NCBI GenBank assembly: GCA_016930695.1
Contig: JAFGGD010000034.1
Location: 261,375 to 325,374, forward strand
Direction: 5' to 3'
From: Candidatus Eisenbacteria bacterium
GTDB lineage: Bacteria; Orphanbacterota; Orphanbacteria; Orphanbacterales; Orphanbacteraceae
Length of the DNA: 64,000 nucleotides
Below, piece after piece: positions 55,516 to 64,000 of this stretch. The translations under genes were made by a program, and so were the position numbers. The notes below the pieces were generated by a model. The model did not search any database and had not been told where the DNA came from. It saw nothing but the letters and a program-made list of their open reading frames with translations. Each line of letters starts with the position of its first letter. Position 1 is the first letter of the stretch.

Positions 55516-56397
55516 TTGGCGATCCGGACAAGAATCGCTTCCGAGGCGATCCGGACGGCCATGGGTTTGGGTCGGGCTTTGCCCCGTTCCGTGGCGCTCC
55601 GTCTATTCACAGTGGGCGGAGCGTTGTTTCAAATGGCGGAGAGGGGAGGGAGCGCGAGAACAAGAAGGAACCTCCGACTGGTCTATGGGGATGTAGAAGA
55701 GGCGGACCGGATCGCGGGTCGGGTTTACCGCGAACTGGGACGGAACGCGGTCGATCTGGCGCGGCTCGACCGGCGTGGAGATGAGGATCCCCGAGAGATC
55801 GTGGAGTTCGCGGGAATCGAACGGGTCGACGAGGCGCTCCGCTTGGGGCGAGGCGTGATCGGCGTAACAGCCCACCTGGGGAACTGGGAACTCCTCTCCG
55901 CCTGCCTCGGCAGAAGAGGGATTCCTCTTACCGTGTTGGCGAGTTCCCTCTTCGACCCGCGCCTGGACAAGCGGCTGGTGCGGCTCCGGGAGCGGCACGG
56001 TGTTCACTCCCTGTTCCGTTCCGACCCGGGATGGGCGAGGGAGGCGATGCGCGTTCTCTATCGGGGGGAGATGATCGGCCTCCTGATGGACCTCCGCTCC
56101 GGAAGCGGCGGAGTGGAAACCCGTTTTCTCGGCAGGCCGGCGCTCACCGTCGCCGGGCCTGTGCGGCTCGCCGCCGCCTCCGGAGCGACTGTGCTCCCCA
56201 TGGCGTGCTGGCGCGTGAACGGGGACCGTTATCGGATCGAAGTGGACCGCCCCCTCGTTTTTCCGCGAAGGCGGCCGGTGGGGACGGAACTGGCGGAGTG
56301 GACCGAAGGCTGCTCCCGCGCACTGGAGGCTTACATCCTCCGGGCGCCGGCGCAGTGGGTGTGGATGCACGACCGATGGGGAATGGAAAACGCCTGA
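55516..56397 (+). CDS. Lipid A-type lauroyl/myristoyl acyltransferase (LpxL/HtrB family)
   Basis: The product is 293 residues. The HX4(D/E) active motif is GVTAHLGNWELLSACLG. LLMDLRSGSGGVETRFLGRP and MACWRVNGDRYRIEVDRP match later conserved blocks. It adds a secondary acyl chain to Kdo-lipid A. TTG at 55516 is chosen: AAGGAGG (55504-55510) precedes it by 5 nt, and the nearer ATG at 55511 is out of frame. It lies after the Kdo genes and before lptC/lptB, so the run follows the order of LPS synthesis and export. Confidence 0.88.
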   Translation: MAIRTRIASEAIRTAMGLGRALPRSVALRLFTVGGALFQMAERGGSARTRRNLRLVYGDVEEADRIAGRVYRELGRNAVDLARLDRRGDEDPREIVEFAGIERVDEALRLGRGVIGVTAHLGNWELLSACLGRRGIPLTVLASSLFDPRLDKRLVRLRERHGVHSLFRSDPGWAREAMRVLYRGEMIGLLMDLRSGSGGVETRFLGRPALTVAGPVRLAAASGATVLPMACWRVNGDRYRIEVDRPLVFPRRRPVGTELAEWTEGCSRALEAYILRAPAQWVWMHDRWGMENA

Positions 56398-56924
56398 TCG
56401 CGATCGTCCTCGCGTTGCTCCTTTCGACGCTCCGTTGCGGCGGCGGCGAGGAGGAGACGGTCGGTGAGACCGGGACGGCGCCTCTGCCCTCGCAGGAAAC
56501 CAAGGTCCGCAAGTGGGTCGAGTACCGGCTCGGACGGATGGCCTGGACCTTTCGCGGCGACACGATCCGATATTACGAAGAGCCGGAGAGGGTAGAAGCG
56601 GACGGCGTCATCGTCGACTTTTATGACGAAGAGGAGCGGTACGCTTCCACTCTCACCGCGGACTGGGGCACCATCGACCGGCGGACGAGCGACATGGAGT
56701 CGCGCGGTTCGGTGGTGATCGTGAACAAGGACGGCGTTCGTTTGGAGACGGACTGGGTTCGTTGGGAGAACAAGAAAGAGCGGATCTACACGGACGCTTT
56801 CGTGACTATTTTTCGGGGGAACCAGAGGATCACGGGTTACGGAATGGAGACCGATCCCGGGCTGGAGCATACGGAGATCCGGCGGGACGTGATCGCCCGG
56901 ACGGTCGAGGAGGAGGATGGGTAG
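56376..56924 (+). CDS. lptC: LPS export protein LptC-like
   Basis: The product is 182 residues. A hydrophobic start (LIAIVLALLLSTLRCGGGEE) could be a membrane anchor or lipoprotein signal (STLRC). The rest is a beta-jellyroll of the LptC/LptA fold: TIRYYEEPERVEADGVIVDF, SDMESRGSVVIVNKDGVRLE and TDAFVTIFRGNQRITGYGME are typical. It carries LPS from LptBFG to LptA across the periplasm. It overlaps the acyltransferase by 22 nt and lptB by 8 nt. LptA and LptFG are not in the window. Confidence 0.85.
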   Translation: MGNGKRLIAIVLALLLSTLRCGGGEEETVGETGTAPLPSQETKVRKWVEYRLGRMAWTFRGDTIRYYEEPERVEADGVIVDFYDEEERYASTLTADWGTIDRRTSDMESRGSVVIVNKDGVRLETDWVRWENKKERIYTDAFVTIFRGNQRITGYGMETDPGLEHTEIRRDVIARTVEEEDG

Positions 56925-57672
56925 CAGATCCGAAGAGAGGGGCCGGCGCTGGGAAACGCTCCGGACCGACAACCTGGTGAAGGCGTATCGCGGCCGTGAG
57001 GTGGTGCGCGGTGTTTCCATCGAGGTGCGCCGCGGCGAGGTGGTGGGCCTGTTGGGGCCCAACGGGGCGGGCAAAACCACCACCTTCTATATGATCGTCG
57101 GGATGATTCGGCCGAAGCGAGGCCACATCTTCTTGGATAACAAGGAGATAGGTGATCTCCCCATGTATCGCCGCGCCCGGCTCGGCATCGGATACCTCCC
57201 CCAGGAGTCGTCCATTTTCCGTAAGCTCACTGTGGAGCAGAACCTGCACGCCATACTGGAAACGCTCCCTCTAAACCGACAGGAACGGCATCGCCGGGCC
57301 GATCAGTTGATGGAGGAGCTGGGGATACGGAATCTCGCCCGGTCGAGAGCGTACACGCTCTCCGGAGGGGAGAGAAGGCGCGCCGAGATCAGCAGGGCGC
57401 TGACCACCGAGCCCTCCTTCCTCTTGCTGGATGAGCCCTTCGCCGGGATCGATCCGATCGCGGTACAGGACATCCAGGAGATCATCGCCGGGCTGCGCGA
57501 TCGAGGTTTGGGCGTGCTCATCACGGACCACAATGTTCGTGAAACGCTGTCGATCACGAATCGCGCCTACATCATGTATGAAGGACAGGTGCTCCTGTCG
57601 GGGAGCGCCCACGATTTGGCGGAGAGCCGCGAGGCCCGGGAGATTTATCTGGGCGAGCGGTTCCGTTTGTAG
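56917..57672 (+). CDS. lptB: LPS export ABC transporter ATP-binding protein LptB
   Basis: The product is 251 residues. Walker A GPNGAGKTT is at 47-55, IGYLPQESSIFRKLTVEQN is the LptB Q-loop signature, LSGGERRRAEISRAL and LLLDEPFAGIDPIAV follow, and ISITDH-type ITDHNVRETLSI is typical. It powers LPS extraction with LptFG. Position between lptC and rpoN is the classic lptB-rpoN-hpf order. Confidence 0.96.
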   Translation: MGSRSEERGRRWETLRTDNLVKAYRGREVVRGVSIEVRRGEVVGLLGPNGAGKTTTFYMIVGMIRPKRGHIFLDNKEIGDLPMYRRARLGIGYLPQESSIFRKLTVEQNLHAILETLPLNRQERHRRADQLMEELGIRNLARSRAYTLSGGERRRAEISRALTTEPSFLLLDEPFAGIDPIAVQDIQEIIAGLRDRGLGVLITDHNVRETLSITNRAYIMYEGQVLLSGSAHDLAESREAREIYLGERFRL

Positions 57673-57687
57673 CGGGAGACGGACCCA

Positions 57688-59139
57688 ATGGAAATGAAGG
57701 CGGGACTCCAGCTCCGGATGCTGCAGACGCAGAAGCTCGTCATGACGCCGCAGCTGCAACAGGCGCTCAAGCTCCTGCAGATGCCGTCGCTGGAACTCCA
57801 GCAGATCCTCAAAATGGAACTGATGATGAATCCGGTTCTGGAAGAGGTGGACGAGCTGGAGGAGACTCCCGAGGAGCGCCTCGCCGCCGAGGAGAAGGAA
57901 AAGGAGAAGGAGGAGAAGCCCGACGAGGACCGCGAGGCGGAGGCGGGCGACGAGAGCCGCGAGGAAATCGACTGGGACGAGTACTTTCACTCTCCACAGG
58001 AGTACGGCAATTACCGGCAGAACGAGGAACCCCTCTCCGACGATCACTACGAGCGAGTCCCCTCCACCACGGTTCATCTATCGGAGCACATGCTCTCCCA
58101 GCTCCGGATCGTCGCCGAGGACGAGGAGATCGTGCGGATCGGCGAATTCCTGATCGGGAGTCTCGACGACCGCGGTTACCTGACCCTCTCGGTGGAGGAG
58201 GCGGCGGAGAGCGTCGGCGCGTCCGTGGAGGAGGTCGAGAAGGCGCTCCGCCTTCTGCAGACCTTCGATCCCTCCGGCGTAGGAGCGCGGGACCTCCGGG
58301 AATGCCTTCTGATCCAGCTCGACCAGGACGGCAGGCGGGACACGCGGGTCTGGCGGATCGTGCACGATCACTTCGACGATCTGGTGCAGAACCGTTACAT
58401 GGATCTGGCGAAGAAGCTCAAGACGACGCCCAAGGAGATCCAGGCGGCGGCGGCGGAGATCGGCCGGTTGAACCCGCGGCCCGGCATGCTCTACAGCGCG
58501 GAAGACCCGCGCTACATCGCCCCCGACCTCGTGGTGGACCGGGTGGACGAAGAGTACGTGGTCTATCTGAATGACCACAACGTTCCCCGGCTCCGGGTCT
58601 CCCGCGCCTACGAGAGCATGCTTTCCGACGGCGGCCGATCCGACAACGAGACGCGGGACTACATTCGCAGCAAGCTGAACGCCGCCAACCAATTGATCAA
58701 CACGATCGAGAGAAGGCGAAGGACGATGGTGAAGGTGATGAACGCCATCGTGGAGAACCAGCGGGATTTCTTCGACCATGGGATCCGGCATCTGCGTCCC
58801 CTCACGCTCCAACAGGTGGCGGAGCAGATCGGCATGCACGAGTCCACCGTGAGCCGGGTCACCTCGGGCAAGTACGTCCAAACCCCGCGCGGCGTATTCG
58901 AACTGAAGTTCTTCTTCTCCTCCGGCATTCGCTCCGACTCCGGCGAGGACGTATCCGCCAAACGGGTCAAGGATCGGGTGCGGGAAATGGTCGAGAAGGA
59001 AGAGAAGAAGAAACCGCTGAGCGACCAGAAGATCGTGGATATCTTGAAAAAGGAGGGGCTCATCATCGCGCGCCGGACCGTGGCGAAATACCGCGAACAG
59101 ATGGGCATCCTTTCCGCCCGTTATCGCAAGGAGTTTTGA
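57688..59139 (+). CDS. rpoN: RNA polymerase sigma-54 factor
   Basis: The product is 483 residues. Region I is LQLRMLQTQKLVMTPQLQQA with LQQALKLLQMPSLELQQ; a very acidic region II (EKEKEEKPDEDREAEAGDE) follows; region III has the HTH LTLQQVAEQIGMHESTVSRV and the RpoN box ARRTVAKYREQMGI near the end. It directs transcription from -24/-12 promoters with an AAA+ activator. No such activator is in the window. A candidate -24/-12 promoter lies at 55404 ahead of this operon. Confidence 0.97.
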   Translation: MEMKAGLQLRMLQTQKLVMTPQLQQALKLLQMPSLELQQILKMELMMNPVLEEVDELEETPEERLAAEEKEKEKEEKPDEDREAEAGDESREEIDWDEYFHSPQEYGNYRQNEEPLSDDHYERVPSTTVHLSEHMLSQLRIVAEDEEIVRIGEFLIGSLDDRGYLTLSVEEAAESVGASVEEVEKALRLLQTFDPSGVGARDLRECLLIQLDQDGRRDTRVWRIVHDHFDDLVQNRYMDLAKKLKTTPKEIQAAAAEIGRLNPRPGMLYSAEDPRYIAPDLVVDRVDEEYVVYLNDHNVPRLRVSRAYESMLSDGGRSDNETRDYIRSKLNAANQLINTIERRRRTMVKVMNAIVENQRDFFDHGIRHLRPLTLQQVAEQIGMHESTVSRVTSGKYVQTPRGVFELKFFFSSGIRSDSGEDVSAKRVKDRVREMVEKEEKKKPLSDQKIVDILKKEGLIIARRTVAKYREQMGILSARYRKEF

Positions 59140-59169
59140 TCCAATCGTCGCCCGGAAAGGAGAGGACGG

Positions 59170-59700
59170 ATGCGGATCCTGATCACGGCACGCCATTTCG
59201 ATCTGACAGAGGGCCTGCGGGAGCACACCGAGGAGCGTTTGGAGAAGCTGAGCAAATACGGGGTGCAGATCCTCGAATCCCACGTCGTGCTGTCGGTGGA
59301 GAAGTATCGCCACATCGCCGAGATCTCTTTGAACGGGAGAGGGTTCACCTTGAACGGAAAGACCGAGTCGGACGACATGTATACCTCGGTGGACATGGTC
59401 ATCCAGAAGCTCGAGGTGCAACTCAGGCGGCAGAAGGACAAGGTCCGAAGCCGGAAGGGGATGGAGCGCGATCCCTTCGCCAGGGTGGACGTGGTTCGTC
59501 CCGGTGAGTCGGAGGACGGAGAGGCGCTGGAGGTGCTTCAGTCCGGCGAGGTGACCCCGGACGCCCTGTCTGTGGAGGAGGCGATACGGCTCCTCAAGGA
59601 GAGCGGAGAAGATTACATGCTCATCACCGATCCGACGACGGAACGGGTCACGGTGGTGCTCCGCCGGAACGACGGCAATTTCGGCGTCGTGGAAGTCTGA
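59170..59700 (+). CDS. hpf: Ribosome hibernation promoting factor, long form
   Basis: The product is 176 residues. The N-terminal domain (about 1-100) has LITARHFDLTEGLREHTEER and SVDMVIQKLEVQLRRQKDKV; the C-terminal domain (about 115-176) has VVRPGESEDGEALEVL and DYMLITDPTTERVTVVLRRN, as in long HPF that dimerises 70S ribosomes to 100S. It follows rpoN by 30 nt. It has GAAAGGAGAG before its ATG. Confidence 0.94.
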   Translation: MRILITARHFDLTEGLREHTEERLEKLSKYGVQILESHVVLSVEKYRHIAEISLNGRGFTLNGKTESDDMYTSVDMVIQKLEVQLRRQKDKVRSRKGMERDPFARVDVVRPGESEDGEALEVLQSGEVTPDALSVEEAIRLLKESGEDYMLITDPTTERVTVVLRRNDGNFGVVEV

Positions 59701-59782
59701 GGGATCCGGAAGGGATGGGCGGCGCCGTGATGCCGCGCCGGCGATCGGCCGGTGCGACCGGCGTTGCCGGGAAAGGGAACCG

Positions 59783-60745
59783 GTGCGAGGCATCTCCGTA
59801 GCCGAGTTGTTCGAAAGAACGAAGGACGAGTTTCAGTTCGAAGTGCTCACCGAGAGCGTCGAATCGGCCCGTCCGATCACGGTGAGCGACATCCACCGGC
59901 CCGCCTTCGTTTTGGCCGGGTTCATCAAGAATTTCCTCGCCGAGAGGATCCAGATCCTAGGCGAAACGGAGATGCTCTACCTGGAGAGCCTGGAGGAGAG
60001 GGAACGGCTGGAGGCGATCGACCGGCTTTTCCAACACAACATCCCCTGCGTGATCGTGGCGAAGGGGCTCCGGTTCCCCGAGTACCTGACCAAGCGGGGA
60101 AACAAGGGGGGCGTGCCCGTACTCCGGACGCCGCTCTCCACCACCCCTTTCATCCATCAGCTCACGCAGTACCTGGACGAGGCCTTCGCCCCCCGGACGC
60201 ACATCCACGGGAGCCTGATGGACGTCTACGGCGTCGGCCTGCTGATCACCGGACCCAGCGGGATCGGCAAGAGCGAGTGCGCGCTCGATCTGGTCGAGCG
60301 GGGACACCGCCTGGTGGCGGACGACCTGGTGATCGCCGTGCGGCGGCGGAAGGAGCTTCGGGGCGAGGCGAGCGAACCCCTCCGGAACCATATGGAGATC
60401 CGCGGCGTGGGAATCATCGACGTGCGCCGCATGTTCGGGGTGCGCGCCATCACCCGGGACAAGAGGATCAGCGTCGAGGTGCGCCTGCGAAAGTGGGGCG
60501 CCGACGTGGAGTACGACCGGCTCGGCCTCGAGGAGAGGATGACCACTATTTTGGGGCTCAAGATCCCCGTGGTCACCGTCCCGATCCTTCCGGGAAAGAA
60601 CATCTCGGTGATCGTGGAAGTGGTGGCGATGAACCATCTGCTCCGGCTGCACGGGCTCCGGCCGGCGGAGCAGCTGGACCGGAAGATCATCGGCAGAATG
60701 CGGGGCGACAGCAGCGAGTGGAAGCCGCCGGAGACGATTGGTTAA
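59783..60745 (+). CDS. hprK: HPr kinase/phosphorylase
   Basis: The product is 320 residues, full length with an N-terminal domain. The P-loop GPSGIGKS is at 157-164, HRLVADDLVIAVRR carries the next motif, and IRGVGIIDVRRMFG is the HprK signature. It phosphorylates or dephosphorylates HPr on Ser46. The next genes encode HPr and EI. The GTG at 59783 has GGGAAAGGGAA before it. The C-terminus is normal. Confidence 0.96.
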   Translation: MRGISVAELFERTKDEFQFEVLTESVESARPITVSDIHRPAFVLAGFIKNFLAERIQILGETEMLYLESLEERERLEAIDRLFQHNIPCVIVAKGLRFPEYLTKRGNKGGVPVLRTPLSTTPFIHQLTQYLDEAFAPRTHIHGSLMDVYGVGLLITGPSGIGKSECALDLVERGHRLVADDLVIAVRRRKELRGEASEPLRNHMEIRGVGIIDVRRMFGVRAITRDKRISVEVRLRKWGADVEYDRLGLEERMTTILGLKIPVVTVPILPGKNISVIVEVVAMNHLLRLHGLRPAEQLDRKIIGRMRGDSSEWKPPETIG

Positions 60746-60772
60746 GGCCGCCGCCCGGCCGGGGACGCGAGC

Positions 60773-61057
60773 ATGATCGAAGAGACACTTGCGATACGCA
60801 ACAAGCTCGGCATCCACCTCCGCCCGGCGGAGAAGATCGCCCAGACGGCGAACGCCTTCGCCTCCGGCGTGTCCCTCCGGAACGGGTCGTGCCAGGTGAA
60901 CGGTAAGAGCATTCTCGGCATGCTCGCCTTGGAGGCGGGCTTCGGCTGCCGGGTGCACGTGATCGTCGAGGGACCGGACGAGGGGGAGGCGATGGCGGCG
61001 ATCCGCGCCCTCATCGAGGGTGGTTTCGGCGAGGAGATGGGGGACCCGGAGGCGTGA
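60773..61057 (+). CDS. ptsH: Phosphocarrier protein HPr
   Basis: The product is 94 residues. His15 lies in NKLGIHLRPAEKI, and Ser46 in VNGKSILGMLAL, so both the PEP-dependent and the HprK-dependent phosphorylation sites are kept. It is transcribed with hprK and ptsI, the pair that act on these sites. The last seven or so residues (EEMGDPEA) extend past the usual end. It overlaps ptsI by one base (TGATG). Confidence 0.95.
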   Translation: MIEETLAIRNKLGIHLRPAEKIAQTANAFASGVSLRNGSCQVNGKSILGMLALEAGFGCRVHVIVEGPDEGEAMAAIRALIEGGFGEEMGDPEA

Positions 61058-62856
61058 TGAGCGGCTCGAGGGAGAAACGGGAGGAGCGAGGGGAGGTCCT
61101 GCTCCGCGGCGTTTCCGTCTCCTCCGGCGTGGCGGTGGGGGAGGTCTTCATCATGGGGGAGGAAGAGCCCCCCGTCGAGGACCGGGAGATCGCCCCCGAG
61201 GAGATCCCCGCCGAGGAAGAACGTTTCCGCCGCGCCCTCGATCGAACCCGCGACGAGATCCGCAAGATCCGCACCCGCTACCGCTCCGTGATCGGCGAGG
61301 AGCTGGTGCGGATCTTCGACGCCCAGCTCATGATCCTCCAGGACGAGACCATGCTCGAGGGGACGTTCCGCCGGATCCGGGAGGAACGCCGGAACGCCTC
61401 CGCCGCCTTTCAAGCGATCCTCTCCGAGGCGATCGTCAACCTCTCCCGGATCGAGAACGAGTATCTCCGGGACCGGGTGGAGGATCTGAAGGACGTCCGC
61501 CGGCGGGTGCTGCACAATCTCGCCGGCCGCGGGAGCCGCTCCATCGCCCATATCCAGAAGGGCGTGATCGTGGTCGCCGAGGACCTCACCCCTTCCCAGA
61601 CCGTTCAACTCCCGCGCAGCAAGGTGAAAGGGATGGCCACTCTCGGAGGCGGCCGCACGTCGCACACCGCGATTATGGCGCGCTCGCTGCAGATCCCCGC
61701 GGTGGTCGGCGTGGAGGGTCTCCTGCGGGAAGTGAGAAACAAGGAGAGGGTCATCGTCGACGCCAGCGAGGGAATCGTGGTGGTTCGGCCCGGGCCGGAG
61801 CGTCTGAAACAGGCGCTGAGCCGGCAGCGCCGCTACAGGGAGATCTCCCGGGAGCGACTCCGGCTTCGCGATCTTCCCTCGGTGACGCGGGACGGCGTCA
61901 CCATCGATCTTTTCGCGAACGTGGACGTGCCCGAGGAGGTTCCCCTGGCGGTGGAGCACCGCGCCAAGGGGATCGGCCTCTTCCGCACCGAGTTCCTCTA
62001 TCTGCGGGACGCCGACATGGCCCGCGAGGAAGTGCAGACCAGCATCTACCGGAAGATCCTGCGGCGTCTCTCGCCGGGGGAGGTGGTGCTCCGCACGCTC
62101 GACGTGGGGGGGGACAAGGTGTTCGATCCGCTCGGCGGCGTTCTCGAGCAGAACCCGATGCTCGGCTGGAGAGGGATCCGGGTCTCTTTGGAGCTGAAGG
62201 ACCTTTTCCGTTCCCAGATCCGCGCGTTGCTCCGCGCCTCCAAGACCGGGAACCTCTCCATCCTCCTTCCGATGATCTCCACACTCGAGGAGGTACGGGA
62301 GGCGAAGCGCATCATCGCCGAAACCGGCGAAGAATTACGGATCGAGGGACACGACGTCACCGGTCCCTATCGACTCGGCGTGATGATCGAAACCCCCGCG
62401 GCGGTCCATCTGGCCCCCCACCTCGCCAAGGAAGCGGATTTCTTCAGCATCGGAACCAACGACCTGATCCAGTACGGCCTTGCGGTGGACCGGGACAACA
62501 TCAAAGTGGCTTATCTCTTCGATCCCTTCCATCCCGCCATTTCGGCGATGGTCCGCCGCGTGATCGACGTGGGGCGCGAGGCGGGGATTCCCGTCTCGAT
62601 CTGCGGCGAGATGGCCGGAGAGCCCCTCGGCGCGGTTCTGCTGGTCGGGCTCGGGGCTCGTATCCTTTCGGTTCATCCCTATCTCATCCCGGACCTGAAG
62701 AGAATCTTCTGTCTTCTCGACACGAAGGAGGCGAAAGAACTCGCCGATCGCGTGATCGACCTTCCCTCCGCCGCCGAGGCGCGGGAAGCGGTCGAAAGTT
62801 ACGTACACGAACTGGAGCTGCGATCCCAGGAGACGACCCGATGCGAGGGTGGATGA
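61057..62856 (+). CDS. ptsI: Phosphoenolpyruvate-protein phosphotransferase (Enzyme I)
   Basis: The product is 599 residues. The swivelling His203 is in GGGRTSHTAIMARSLQIPAV; the PEP-binding barrel has GIGLFRTEFLYLRD, NPMLGWRGIRVSLE and FSIGTNDLIQYGLAVDRDN, and ICGEMAGE carries the catalytic Cys region, although it reads ICGEMAG as usual. No GAF domain, so it is the PtsI and not the PtsP form. It transfers phosphate from PEP to HPr. No EII gene lies in the window. Confidence 0.96.
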   Translation: MSGSREKREERGEVLLRGVSVSSGVAVGEVFIMGEEEPPVEDREIAPEEIPAEEERFRRALDRTRDEIRKIRTRYRSVIGEELVRIFDAQLMILQDETMLEGTFRRIREERRNASAAFQAILSEAIVNLSRIENEYLRDRVEDLKDVRRRVLHNLAGRGSRSIAHIQKGVIVVAEDLTPSQTVQLPRSKVKGMATLGGGRTSHTAIMARSLQIPAVVGVEGLLREVRNKERVIVDASEGIVVVRPGPERLKQALSRQRRYREISRERLRLRDLPSVTRDGVTIDLFANVDVPEEVPLAVEHRAKGIGLFRTEFLYLRDADMAREEVQTSIYRKILRRLSPGEVVLRTLDVGGDKVFDPLGGVLEQNPMLGWRGIRVSLELKDLFRSQIRALLRASKTGNLSILLPMISTLEEVREAKRIIAETGEELRIEGHDVTGPYRLGVMIETPAAVHLAPHLAKEADFFSIGTNDLIQYGLAVDRDNIKVAYLFDPFHPAISAMVRRVIDVGREAGIPVSICGEMAGEPLGAVLLVGLGARILSVHPYLIPDLKRIFCLLDTKEAKELADRVIDLPSAAEAREAVESYVHELELRSQETTRCEGG

Positions 62857-63932
62857 AACTCCGCGACCGGCTCGACCGGGAGGGGATGTACGAGCGGATT
62901 CGCGATCTGCCGGACCAGATCGGCGACGCGCTCCGCGCCTTTCCGGACGGCGCCGTGCCGGAGGGACCCTTTCGGAACGCGGCGATTCTGGGCATGGGCG
63001 GCTCCGCCATCGGCGGCGAAATCGTTCGGGCCGCGGCCGGAAACGCCGCGGCGGTGCCGATCCAATCGATACGAGGGTACGCGGCGCCGGGTTGGTGCGG
63101 CCCGGGGACTCTCGCGGTCGCCGTCAGCTACTCGGGAAACACCGAGGAGACACTCTCCGCGGCGGCGGAGGCGGCGGACCGGGGAGCCGCGATCGCGGTG
63201 GTTTCCTCCGGCGGCGCGCTCGCCGAATACGCGGAGCGGCGCGGTTTCTTCCGCGTCGACGTGCCCGGGGGTTTCCCCCCGCGGGCGGCGATCGGCTGGC
63301 TGACCGTCGCTCCTCTGCTCCTTCTGGAGAAGGCGGGCATCCTCACCGGCGGCGCCCGTTCGATGGATGGAGCCCGCCGCGCGTTGGAGAAGCTCCGTCC
63401 GGGCTATGCCGGCGACGAAGGGGCGGAGCGCTGCGAGCCCGCCCGTTTGGCCGAGTCGCTTCTCGGAACCTTCCCGGTGATCTACCACGCGGCCGGCGAA
63501 ACGGAGCCGGCGGCGATCCGCTGGTGCGGCCAGTTCGCGGAAAACGCCAAGACCTTTTCCCATCGCGCCTCCTTTCCGGAGCTGAACCACAACGAGATCG
63601 TCGGCTGGTCCCGCCCGGAAGAGCTCTTTTCGCTGACCAGCCTGATCCTCTTTCGTGGAGACGGCGATCCCCCGCGGGTGAGGGAGGGGATGGAAGCGGC
63701 GGTTGAAATGATCCGGGGACGGGCGGCCCGTTTTCTTCCGGTGCGAATGTCCGGAGCGGACGCATTGGAGAGGATCTTCCGCGCAGTCTATTTGGGGGAT
63801 TTCGTCAGTTATTATCTGGCGCTCGCCGGCGGGGTGGACCCGACGCCGGTGGAGCGCATCGTAGCTTTAAAGGCGAAGTTATCCGGCAACGGGGGGCTTT
63901 CCCGATCCGCCGGTGAGGGGGGGGAGCGTTAG
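62841..63932 (+). CDS. Bifunctional phosphoglucose/phosphomannose isomerase
   Basis: The product is 363 residues. Two SIS domains are present: FRNAAILGMGGSAIGGEIVR and VAVSYSGNTEETLSAAAEA, then the second with AENAKTFSHRASFPELNHNE, the family signature containing the catalytic Glu and His. Such enzymes interconvert fructose-6-P, glucose-6-P and mannose-6-P, known from archaea and some bacteria. ATG 62841 has CCAGGAG 8 nt upstream and overlaps ptsI by 16 nt. Coupled with the nucleotidyltransferase that follows, it may feed sugar-nucleotide synthesis. Confidence 0.9.
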   Translation: MRGWMKLRDRLDREGMYERIRDLPDQIGDALRAFPDGAVPEGPFRNAAILGMGGSAIGGEIVRAAAGNAAAVPIQSIRGYAAPGWCGPGTLAVAVSYSGNTEETLSAAAEAADRGAAIAVVSSGGALAEYAERRGFFRVDVPGGFPPRAAIGWLTVAPLLLLEKAGILTGGARSMDGARRALEKLRPGYAGDEGAERCEPARLAESLLGTFPVIYHAAGETEPAAIRWCGQFAENAKTFSHRASFPELNHNEIVGWSRPEELFSLTSLILFRGDGDPPRVREGMEAAVEMIRGRAARFLPVRMSGADALERIFRAVYLGDFVSYYLALAGGVDPTPVERIVALKAKLSGNGGLSRSAGEGGER

Positions 63933-63934
63933 CC

Positions 63935-64000
63935 ATGAAGGCGATCATTCCGGTGGCCGGCGAGGGGCGGGGCTTGAAGCCGCACACCCAATCGACTCCG
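63935..64000 (+). CDS. Sugar-phosphate nucleotidyltransferase, N-terminal fragment
   Basis: Only the first 22 residues are in the window: MKAIIPVAGEGRGLKPHTQS and two more. They match the start of glucose-1-phosphate nucleotidyl- and thymidylyltransferases, whose consensus is G-x-G-T-R-L-x-P-x-T; the usual Arg next to the Leu is Gly here (GEGRGLKP). The gene runs off the right end. It starts 2 nt after the isomerase. Confidence 0.7.
   Translation, partial: MKAIIPVAGEGRGLKPHTQSTP

Noticed and set aside
62380-62560. PtsP-type (nitrogen PTS) Enzyme I
   Set aside because: There is no N-terminal GAF domain; the protein begins directly with the EI phosphohistidine domain, so it is called PtsI.
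61020-62840. A long upstream extension of the phosphoglucose/phosphomannose isomerase frame
   Set aside because: The extra 600 codons are Arg/Gly/Pro-rich frame shadow of ptsI. The true start is ATG 62841 with a good ribosome site.

Overview
The window is high-GC (roughly two-thirds G+C), gene-dense bacterial chromosome. It encodes a Gram-negative diderm: Pal/CpoB, BamD, a lipid A-type acyltransferase, Kdo synthesis, Lpt export, TolC, and TonB/ExbB/ExbD with a TonB-dependent receptor. Two PorV/PorQ-type outer membrane proteins, a GldA/GldFG-type ABC exporter, an ExbB with a secreted N-terminal extension, and a large surface protein with an acidic Asp-rich repeat and a C-terminal Ig-like tail point to an uncultured lineage near the FCB superphylum, such as candidate phylum Eisenbacteria or its relatives. 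That placement is inference from gene content. No rRNA, tRNA, transposase, phage gene or CRISPR array was seen.

Layout. 1-5777: Tol-Pal tail (pal end, cpoB), then a GldA/GldF/GldG-like ABC system with a DUF4340 protein. 5844-7342 (minus): an HU gene and a TPR lipoprotein-like protein, each with its own promoter and terminator. 7601-19206: a PorV-like protein, purD-purE, a sua5/ywlE/rpiB/glyA block in which rpiB and glyA are fused into one gene, nrdR, tatC, an inositol-monophosphatase, a polyprenol kinase-DUF92 fusion, a second HU, tmk, rpoZ and a ROK kinase. 20155-31421: thiolase, 3-hydroxyacyl-CoA dehydrogenase, uvrA, the glycine cleavage genes gcvT-H-PA-PB, and two Opp/Dpp-type ATPases without permeases.

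31542-40338 is an outer-membrane energisation and surface block: TonB-dependent receptor, large surface protein, PorV-like protein, then exbB-exbD-exbD-tonB, closed by a strong terminator. 40435-46906 holds accessory envelope genes: YIP1 protein, TolC, a MacB/LolD-type ATPase, an NlpC/P60 hydrolase, a pseudopilin-like protein, and a protein in which a TonB C-terminal domain sits inside another domain. 46936-49869 is bamD-nadD-rng, ending in a 183-bp palindrome that supplies the rng stop codon. rplU-rpmA follow from a near-consensus promoter.

51084-63932 is a long run: kdsB-pyrG-kdsA-kdsD (CMP-Kdo and its CTP supply), lpxL-like-lptC-lptB (lipid A acylation and LPS export), rpoN-hpf, hprK-ptsH-ptsI (a regulatory phosphotransfer chain with no EIIA here), a phosphoglucose/phosphomannose isomerase, and the start of a sugar nucleotidyltransferase. 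The most notable items are the 183-bp palindrome after rng, the RpiB-GlyA fusion, the nested TonB-domain protein, a PurE with class-mixed active-site residues, and a -24/-12 type promoter ahead of the operon that contains rpoN.
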